From: Saprospiraceae bacterium
Lineage (GTDB): Bacteria > Bacteroidota > Bacteroidia > Chitinophagales > Saprospiraceae
DNA: 64,000 nucleotides
Reading direction: 5' to 3'
Assembly (NCBI GenBank): GCA_016717105.1
Contig: JADKGF010000001.1
Coordinates: 124,001-188,000 of the forward strand
Shown: piece after piece, positions 57,862-64,000 of the stretch
How the letters are laid out: the number at the start of each line of letters is the position of its first letter
Position numbering within the stretch: position 1 is the first letter of the stretch
Program-made: the position numbers and the translations under genes
Notes under the pieces: generated by a model
The model's input: the letters and a program-made list of their open reading frames with translations, nothing else
Told to the model about the DNA's origin: nothing
Databases searched by the model: none

Positions 57862-59076
57862 ATGTCAGATGCGTGGAAGGTAGGGAAGGAAGATAAAAAG
57901 GGAATACTCAGAGAACAGGAGTACTGTATTCTCATTGGTGTCATCACAAAAGATGAAGACGAAGCTCAAGTGATGGAGTATCTTGATGAACTAGATTTTT
58001 TGGCAAATACTGCAGGAGCAATCACCAAAAAGGTATTTACCCAGAAAATACCACATCCTAATGTCAAAACATTCGTTGGTACTGGCAAACTGGAAGAGAT
58101 AAGGGAATATATCGAGCGAAATGAAGATATAACCTTGGCCATCTTTGATGAAGATCTTACGGGCAAACAAAATAGTTTTCTGGAGGAATATCTCAAAGTC
58201 AAAATCGTGGACAGAAGTACATTGATCCTCGACATCTTTGCCGAAAGAGCACAAACAGCACAAGCCAAAACACAAGTGGAATTGGCTCAAATGCAGTATC
58301 TATTGCCAAGATTGAGAGGCCTTTGGACGCACTTAGAACGACAACGTGGTGGTATCGGTATGCGCGGACCGGGAGAGATGGAGATCGAGACAGACCGAAG
58401 GATTATCCGAGATAAAATCGCTTTACTAAAGAAAAGACTTGAGAAAATAGATCAGCAAGCACAGACACAACGTAAAAACAGGGGCGAACTCATTCGAGTA
58501 TCTCTGGTCGGCTATACCAATGTAGGTAAGTCCACACTCATGAATGTTTTGAGTAAATCTGATGTTTTTGCAGAAAACAAGCTATTTGCGACATTAGATA
58601 CGACTGTGCGAAAGGTAGTTTGGGATACGATGCCATTTTTATTATCAGATACGGTAGGATTTATACGCAAATTGCCGCACCATCTGGTCGAAAGTTTCAA
58701 GTCCACCTTGGATGAAGTACGCGAAAGTGACATCCTTGTTCATGTGGTCGATATAGCGCATCCGCAACACGAAGATCATATCCTCACAGTCCAAAATACA
58801 CTCAATGATCTGGGCGCCAGTGACCGGACGACACTTATGGTTTTTAATAAAGTAGATCTATATCGCGAAAAGTATTTTGATGATTATCTAGATCAGGGTA
58901 CTAAAAAGGAAATCATGCATGAAATCCGAGAGAAATTTACCAATTTATACAATTTTCCCAATGTACTTATCTCGGCTACAGATAAAGAAAATATTGACCA
59001 ATTGCGGGATACCTTACGGGAAATGATCATGCAAGAATACAAAGTGCGTTATCCTTTTCAGGTAAAATCGTGGTAA
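57862..59076 (+). CDS. hflX: GTPase HflX
   Basis: This is a 404-residue HflX from the ATG at 57862 (MSDAWKVGKEDKKG); an in-frame TTG 30 bases upstream lies before the promoter-defined transcript start. HflX is a ribosome-splitting GTPase active under stress. The N-terminal domain (VGTGKLEEIREYI, FDEDLTGKQN) leads to RLRGLWTHLERQRGGIGMRGPGE-type sequence. The G domain has GYTNVGKST (G1), DTTVR (G2 area), DTVGFIRKLPH (G3) and FNKVDLY (G4). The start of the downstream M29 gene is 23 bases away. Confidence 0.94.
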   Translation: MSDAWKVGKEDKKGILREQEYCILIGVITKDEDEAQVMEYLDELDFLANTAGAITKKVFTQKIPHPNVKTFVGTGKLEEIREYIERNEDITLAIFDEDLTGKQNSFLEEYLKVKIVDRSTLILDIFAERAQTAQAKTQVELAQMQYLLPRLRGLWTHLERQRGGIGMRGPGEMEIETDRRIIRDKIALLKKRLEKIDQQAQTQRKNRGELIRVSLVGYTNVGKSTLMNVLSKSDVFAENKLFATLDTTVRKVVWDTMPFLLSDTVGFIRKLPHHLVESFKSTLDEVRESDILVHVVDIAHPQHEDHILTVQNTLNDLGASDRTTLMVFNKVDLYREKYFDDYLDQGTKKEIMHEIREKFTNLYNFPNVLISATDKENIDQLRDTLREMIMQEYKVRYPFQVKSW

Positions 59077-59099
59077 CGCTCTAAAAAAAAGAAAAAGCA

Positions 59100-60203
59100 A
59101 TGGTAGATATTCTTCAAAAGTACGCACACCTTTTGGTGCATTATTGTTTGGAAATCAAACCAGACGAAAAATTATATATTTCTACTACTACTTTGGCAGA
59201 GCCGCTACTTAGAGAAGTGTATAGAGAAGCAGTAAAAGCAGGCGCATACGTGGATTTCAATATGAGTTTTCGGGAGCAAAACCGGATATTTATCACAGAA
59301 GCCAATGACCGACAATTGGATTATGTACTACCTGCTTATAAGGAAATGATGGAAAGTTATGATGCGTATTTAGTCATCAGAGCGCCATTCAATATTAGAG
59401 AAGATGTGTCCAATGATCCAACAAAATCTGCAAGAAGACAAGAAGCCCTTCATATTGTAAATCAAATATATACCAAAAGAATAGCTGACCGAAGTCTCAA
59501 GAGATGTTTGTGTCAGTTTCCGACTCAGGCTGCAGCTCAAGAAGCTGGAATGAGTCTCGAAGAATACGAATATTTTGTTTATAATGCATGCCACTTGTAT
59601 AGTGATGATCCATCAGCAGAGTGGATTAAAGTCCGCAACCAACAGCAACACATCGTAGATTCTCTCAATCAATGCGACAATATCACTTATAAAAACAAGG
59701 CAATTGACATAAGTTTTAGTGTGAAAGGCAGAACGTGGATCAACTCAGACGGAAGATCCAATATGCCCAGTGGAGAAGTATTCAGCAGTCCTATAGAAAA
59801 TAGTGTCAATGGTACAATTTATTTTGATTACCCAACAGTATTTATGGGACATGAAGTAGCAGGTGTGACATTGGAAGTATCTGAAGGTAAGGTAATCTCT
59901 TGGCAAGCAGAAAAAGGTAAAGAATTTCTTGACCATATTTTTACTATAGATGGTGCAAGGTATTTTGGAGAAGTCGCAGTTGGTACAAATTACCAGATAC
60001 AGAAACCTACAAAAAACATTTTATTTGATGAAAAAATCGGTGGTTCAGTTCACATGGCATTGGGTCAATCTTACAAACAAACTGGAGGCCTTAACAAATC
60101 ACCGATACACTGGGATCTCATTTCAAATATGAAAGATGGCGGAGAAATATGGGCAGATCACAAGCTGATTTATAAAAATGGCAAATTCCTTTTAGGAGAA
60201 TAA
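59100..60203 (+). CDS. M29-family metallo-aminopeptidase
   Basis: This is a 367-residue aminopeptidase of family M29 (thermophilic aminopeptidase T-like). The zinc/cobalt-binding region is in the C-terminal half: Glu in NMPSGEVFSSP, the IGGSVHMALGQSY histidine, and SPIHWDLISNM with His/Asp. The N-terminal domain is the family-typical alpha/beta half (LYISTTTLAEPLLREVYREA). It is a cytosolic enzyme releasing N-terminal residues from peptides. It probably forms a transcript with hflX (23-base gap) and possibly the MATE gene 10 bases downstream. Confidence 0.9.
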   Translation: MVDILQKYAHLLVHYCLEIKPDEKLYISTTTLAEPLLREVYREAVKAGAYVDFNMSFREQNRIFITEANDRQLDYVLPAYKEMMESYDAYLVIRAPFNIREDVSNDPTKSARRQEALHIVNQIYTKRIADRSLKRCLCQFPTQAAAQEAGMSLEEYEYFVYNACHLYSDDPSAEWIKVRNQQQHIVDSLNQCDNITYKNKAIDISFSVKGRTWINSDGRSNMPSGEVFSSPIENSVNGTIYFDYPTVFMGHEVAGVTLEVSEGKVISWQAEKGKEFLDHIFTIDGARYFGEVAVGTNYQIQKPTKNILFDEKIGGSVHMALGQSYKQTGGLNKSPIHWDLISNMKDGGEIWADHKLIYKNGKFLLGE

Positions 60204-60213
60204 ATAAATAAAC

Positions 60214-61620
60214 TTGCAGATAAGTACAAAAATAAACGCTTTCATCAAGCTGATAAAGACTTCTTTGCAAGGCGAAGAAAGAGATTATACGCAAGGAAGT
60301 ATAAAGCAAGCTATATTTTTATTAGCCATTCCTATGATATTGGAATTGAGCTTGGAGAGTGTTTTCGCCTTGGTTGATATGTATTTTGTGGGCAAGCTTG
60401 GACATAATGCCATTGCGGTTGTCGCTTATACCGAATCAATGGTTACTATGGTTTATTCATTGGCCATCGGAATAAGTACTGCAGCCACAGCCATTATTGC
60501 ACGGAGAGTCGGAGAGAAAGATTTGCAAGGAGCATCAAAATCTGCATTACAATCTATCATCATTTCCTTAGTGTTGTCAGCTTTGATAGGCATTTTTGGA
60601 TATTTGTATGCGCCTCAAATGCTACGATTCATGGGTGCATCAGATGACGTAATTAAGCAAGGAGTTGGATTCACACAGATTATGTTTGGATTCAATGTAG
60701 TGATCATGCTGTTATTTTTGATAAATGGTATTTTTCGTGGAGCTGGCAATGCTGCTTTAGCCATGAAAAGTCTATGGATAGCTAGTATTACCAATATTAT
60801 TTTAGTGCCTGTCTTAATTTATGGTATTGGTCCATGGCAAGGTTGGGGGCTCGAAGGTGCAGCTATTGCTACTTGTATCGGTAGAGGATCCGGCGTTTTA
60901 TATCAAATATACCACTTGTTTTATGGTAAAGGCATGATAAAATTAACTATCCAAAATTTAGCTCCGGATTTACAAGTTATAAAATCAATTTTCAATCTAG
61001 CATGGCCAGCTACTTTCCAGTTTATTATAGCATCTGGCAGTTGGATATTTTTAACAAGGATTGTTGCAGAAACAGGTGGTGCAGAAGCATCTGCCGGCTA
61101 CCAGATTGCAATTCGGAATGTTATATTTTTTATTCTTCCAGCTTGGGGACTGAGCAATGCTGCAGCGACCTTGGTAGGACAAAATCTAGGAGCCAAACTA
61201 CCAGACAGAGCCGAAAAAAGCGTATATCTAGCCACAAAGTACAATGCTATATTTATGGGAATAGTCAGTCTGATATTTATATTTTTATCATCGCCGATTA
61301 TTGGATTTTTTACAACCGAGCCATTAGTACACAGTGTCGGAGTGAAGGCGTTACAAATCATAGGTGCCGGATTTATCTTTTATGGTATAGGAATGGTAAT
61401 GATTCAGTCTCTCAATGGTGCTGGAGATACGCGTACGCCAACATGGATTAATTTTATAGGTTTCTGGATAATTCAAATACCTTTAGCGTATTATTTTATG
61501 TATTATACCGACTTCGGACTTGAGGCGATTTTTTCAGCTGTACCTCTTGCTGAGACTGGCATTGCGATTGCTGCTTTTTATGTGTTCAGAAGTGGGAAAT
61601 GGAAGAAAATCCAAGTGTAA
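60214..61620 (+). CDS. MATE family efflux transporter
   Basis: This is a 468-residue, 12-helix MATE (DinF/NorM-like) protein that exports cationic drugs or metabolites using a sodium or proton gradient. The N-terminal signature is IPMILELSLESVFALVDMYF; the second half repeats the fold (ATFQFIIASGSWIFLTRIVA). The start is a TTG at 60214, since no ATG is in frame nearby; the segment before helix 1 (KTSLQGEERDYTQGSIKQ) is as long as in the family. The gap to the M29 gene is 10 bases. Confidence 0.9.
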   Translation: MQISTKINAFIKLIKTSLQGEERDYTQGSIKQAIFLLAIPMILELSLESVFALVDMYFVGKLGHNAIAVVAYTESMVTMVYSLAIGISTAATAIIARRVGEKDLQGASKSALQSIIISLVLSALIGIFGYLYAPQMLRFMGASDDVIKQGVGFTQIMFGFNVVIMLLFLINGIFRGAGNAALAMKSLWIASITNIILVPVLIYGIGPWQGWGLEGAAIATCIGRGSGVLYQIYHLFYGKGMIKLTIQNLAPDLQVIKSIFNLAWPATFQFIIASGSWIFLTRIVAETGGAEASAGYQIAIRNVIFFILPAWGLSNAAATLVGQNLGAKLPDRAEKSVYLATKYNAIFMGIVSLIFIFLSSPIIGFFTTEPLVHSVGVKALQIIGAGFIFYGIGMVMIQSLNGAGDTRTPTWINFIGFWIIQIPLAYYFMYYTDFGLEAIFSAVPLAETGIAIAAFYVFRSGKWKKIQV

Positions 61621-61719
61621 TATTAACTAATGATATTTTGTTATCAAATCTCAAAAAGTATCTATCAGCCCAAAACAACTTTTATTAAATATATTCACAT
61701 CATAATTATTTACTAAGTG

Positions 61720-61727
61720 TATATTTG
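61720..61727 (+). promoter_or_regulatory. -7 box (TATATTTG) upstream of malQ
   Basis: TATATTTG fits TAnnTTTG and lies 51 bases before the malQ start. No clear -33 TTG is seen. Confidence 0.35.
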
Positions 61728-61778
61728 CCATGAATATTAACAAGTTCGGCATATAAAACGGACAATTTTTCACTTAAC

Positions 61779-64000
61779 ATGAATATCTCTTTTCACCTAC
61801 ATTACAGGACGACATACGGCGAAGTTGTCGGAATAGCCTATTATTTCGAAAATAATGAAGTTTTCAACTATCCTTTACAATCATATGATGGTGAAAATTG
61901 GTCTGGCACTTTGAACACGGATCTTCCTTCTACACTATATTATAAATATGTAATACTTTCAGAAGGTAAAGTAAACCTGTCTGAATGGGGAAAATATCGA
62001 AAACTGGATGTTTTTGATGGCATTAATTTGTTTGCAGAAGACTCTTGGCGACCACGTGCCAATGAAAACAATGTGTATGTATCAACCGCATTTTCTGAAG
62101 CCATCTTTCGAAGGAAGATTAATAAAACTAAAAGTCGAAATGTAGTAAATAACGCGAAAAACCAAATCAGGTTTAAACTCAACACAACTTCAATTCAAAG
62201 TCATTTGTGTTTTGGTGTGATAGGCAATATTCCAGAATTGGGTGCTTGGAAAACACCAAAATTAATGGATGATCGCAACTATCCGGAATGGAGCATCGAC
62301 ATACCAGTAGAAAATTCCTATTTACAGATTGAGTACAAGTATGTCATCGTAGATCCTTTAGATTTGTCTATCAAAATCTGGGAACATGGCGACAATAGAA
62401 AATGTAGTTTTGCGCTTAATGAAAAGCAAAAGAATCAGATCGTAATTTCAGATTCATTTTTTAGGTTTGAAGACCAGAAGTGGCGTGGAGCAGGTGTAGC
62501 GATTCCAGTGTTTTCTTTGAGAAGTGAAAAAGATTTTGGCATAGGCGAGTTTACAGACTTAAAACTACTCACAGACTGGGCAGCTAGTACGGGAATGAAT
62601 CTCATCCAAGTACTTCCCGTCAATGATACCATTGCCAATAAGTCATGGTTAGACAGTTATCCATATGCTGCAATTTCGGTATTTGCACTTCATCCTTTGT
62701 ATATCAATGTACCACAGATTGCCGCATTTGCGGATAAAGGTGTAGAGAAGCAGTTTAAGCAAGATCAAAAAATGCTTAACAAACTCGAAAAGGTAGATTT
62801 CGAAAAAGTATTAGAATTAAAATTTAAATACCTAAACATACTTTTCGAACAGGAATATGCGACCATTCAGACAGATAAGGCTTTTCAAAAATTTCTGAAG
62901 GATAACGAAAACTGGTTGCCATCTTACGGGATATTTTGTCACTTGAGAGACAAGTATGAAACTTGCAACTTTACCACTTGGCCAGAATATGCAGTGTTTA
63001 ATGATAAAGTTATAAAAACCCTAAATACGCCTACCTATGATGGCTACCGAAAGATTGTATTTTATTATTTCGTACAATATCATGCAGACAAACAACTGCG
63101 TGAAGCTAAAGAATATGCAAGATCCAAAGGCATTGTATTGAAAGGAGATCTTCCCATTGGTATTTACAGGTATAGTTGCGATGCATGGGTAGCACCTGAT
63201 CTGTATAATATGTCAGAACAAGCTGGTGCTCCACCAGATGACTATGCAGTTTTAGGGCAAAATTGGGGATTTCCGACCTACAATTGGGAAAAAATGGCAG
63301 TTGATGGATTTGCATGGTGGAAACAACGCATGCAGATACTCAGCCGATATTTTGATGCCATGCGTATAGATCACATCCTTGGGTTTTTTAGAATATGGCA
63401 GATTCCTACTGACCAAATAGAAGGTACAATGGGCTCATTCAAACCAAGGATGCCAATGTCACTTCAGGAGTTAGAAAATTTTGGGATACATGGAGATTTG
63501 TCCAGATATACGGAGCCATATCTTACAGAAGATCGGATTTTTACCCTATTTGGTGAGGATGCAAATGATATTTTTAAGCAATTTTTCACAAAGTCAGATG
63601 GACGAATAATTTTTAAGCCGACGCTAAATACACAGCAAAAAATCCATCATTTTGTATCTGAAAATCCAAATTATGAACAATACGAAAAGATATTATTCGG
63701 ATTGATTTCTGATGTACTTTTGCTTGCTGAACCCAATTCTCATGGTCAGTATTTCAATCCAAGGATTACATTGACAACTACCTATTCTTTTGGCCAATTG
63801 GATAAGCGTACTCAAGCTGCATTTAAGGCATTGTATAACGAATATTTTTTTAGCAGACACGATCAGTTTTGGAAAGAACAAGCCATCTGGAAGTTGCCAG
63901 CGATCATGGATGCTAGTGATATGCTTATTTGTGGAGAGGATTTGGGTATGATACCAGATTCTGTACCTGGTGTAATGAAAGAGATGAATATCATGTCTCT
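61779..64000 (+). CDS. malQ: 4-alpha-glucanotransferase with two CBM20-like domains (3' partial)
   Basis: This is a GH77 amylomaltase, open to the window edge (740 residues seen). Two N-terminal starch-binding-like modules lie at about 1-110 (FHLHYRTTYGEVVGIAYYF) and 128-235 (IRFKLNTTSIQSHLCFGVIG, GNIPELGAWKTPKL). The GH77 core follows (AIPVFSLRSEKDFGIGEF, LIQVLPVNDTI). The nucleophile is Asp531 in MRIDHILGFFRIWQIP and the acid/base Glu720 in ICGEDLGMIPDSVPG. It disproportionates maltodextrins, and the CBM20 pair is the long form seen in Bacteroidota and plants. The start ATG is 61779-61781. Confidence 0.93.
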   Translation, partial: MNISFHLHYRTTYGEVVGIAYYFENNEVFNYPLQSYDGENWSGTLNTDLPSTLYYKYVILSEGKVNLSEWGKYRKLDVFDGINLFAEDSWRPRANENNVYVSTAFSEAIFRRKINKTKSRNVVNNAKNQIRFKLNTTSIQSHLCFGVIGNIPELGAWKTPKLMDDRNYPEWSIDIPVENSYLQIEYKYVIVDPLDLSIKIWEHGDNRKCSFALNEKQKNQIVISDSFFRFEDQKWRGAGVAIPVFSLRSEKDFGIGEFTDLKLLTDWAASTGMNLIQVLPVNDTIANKSWLDSYPYAAISVFALHPLYINVPQIAAFADKGVEKQFKQDQKMLNKLEKVDFEKVLELKFKYLNILFEQEYATIQTDKAFQKFLKDNENWLPSYGIFCHLRDKYETCNFTTWPEYAVFNDKVIKTLNTPTYDGYRKIVFYYFVQYHADKQLREAKEYARSKGIVLKGDLPIGIYRYSCDAWVAPDLYNMSEQAGAPPDDYAVLGQNWGFPTYNWEKMAVDGFAWWKQRMQILSRYFDAMRIDHILGFFRIWQIPTDQIEGTMGSFKPRMPMSLQELENFGIHGDLSRYTEPYLTEDRIFTLFGEDANDIFKQFFTKSDGRIIFKPTLNTQQKIHHFVSENPNYEQYEKILFGLISDVLLLAEPNSHGQYFNPRITLTTTYSFGQLDKRTQAAFKALYNEYFFSRHDQFWKEQAIWKLPAIMDASDMLICGEDLGMIPDSVPGVMKEMNIMS

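Overview
The window looks like a chromosomal segment of a Bacteroidota bacterium, probably of the Saprospirales/Chitinophagales type. The evidence is AT-rich DNA, secreted proteins with type IX secretion (T9SS) C-terminal tails, TAnnTTTG-type promoter boxes with weak Shine-Dalgarno signals, a CcoN-CcoO fusion, proline-rich TonB, fused IcmF mutase and SusC/TonB-receptor-like outer-membrane barrels. The family-level placement is inference. No rRNA, tRNA, CRISPR array, insertion sequence or prophage was recognised.

Layout. 1-13.6 kb: envelope and secreted functions (alpha-2-macroglobulin C-terminus, a T9SS phosphodiesterase/nuclease, a 1225-residue multidomain haem lipoprotein, a thioredoxin-like protein, a YceI lipoprotein, an outer-membrane barrel, a T9SS protein, and a GH3 glycosidase fused to a beta-lactamase-type serine hydrolase). 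13.6-22.7 kb: mazG-like, dtd, an AT-rich gene-free stretch with DnaA-box-like sequences, ctaA, a hydrolase, an M1 peptidase, two parS centromere sites, uvrA and dodecin. 22.8-27.1 kb: a VOC protein and a fragmented mcrBC restriction locus behind a small hydrolase, plus a broken antitoxin-like gene. 27.2-34.9 kb: gcvH, gltA, crcB, a wecA-like gene, rpoN, an aminopeptidase P and an SPFH lipoprotein. 34.9-41.3 kb: a cbb3 oxidase cluster, in transcription order ccoS, ccoNO, ccoQ, ccoP, ccoG, ccoH and a TauE/UreH-like membrane protein. 41.5-47.8 kb: hydrolase, S41 protease, tsaB, two ArsR-like regulators, tonB, VanZ. 47.8-53.2 kb: icmF, a Na/Pi cotransporter, xseB. 53.4-64 kb: a TonB-receptor-like barrel, an AbiE-type toxin-antitoxin operon with a perfect inverted repeat over its promoter, hflX, an M29 aminopeptidase, a MATE exporter and a 3'-truncated malQ.

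Two themes stand out. First, two canonical parS sites (19187-19202 and 19411-19426) lie within 5 kb of an AT-rich gap (14420-14896) carrying DnaA-box-like 9-mers, so this may be the origin region of the chromosome. Second, single-base frameshifts are frequent, mostly in short homopolymers. Isolated ones in ccoNO, ccoP, icmF, tonB and others look like residual long-read assembly errors. The mcrBC locus carries about fifteen in 3 kb, far above the rest of the window, so it is either a decaying or a poorly covered (population-variable) defence locus.
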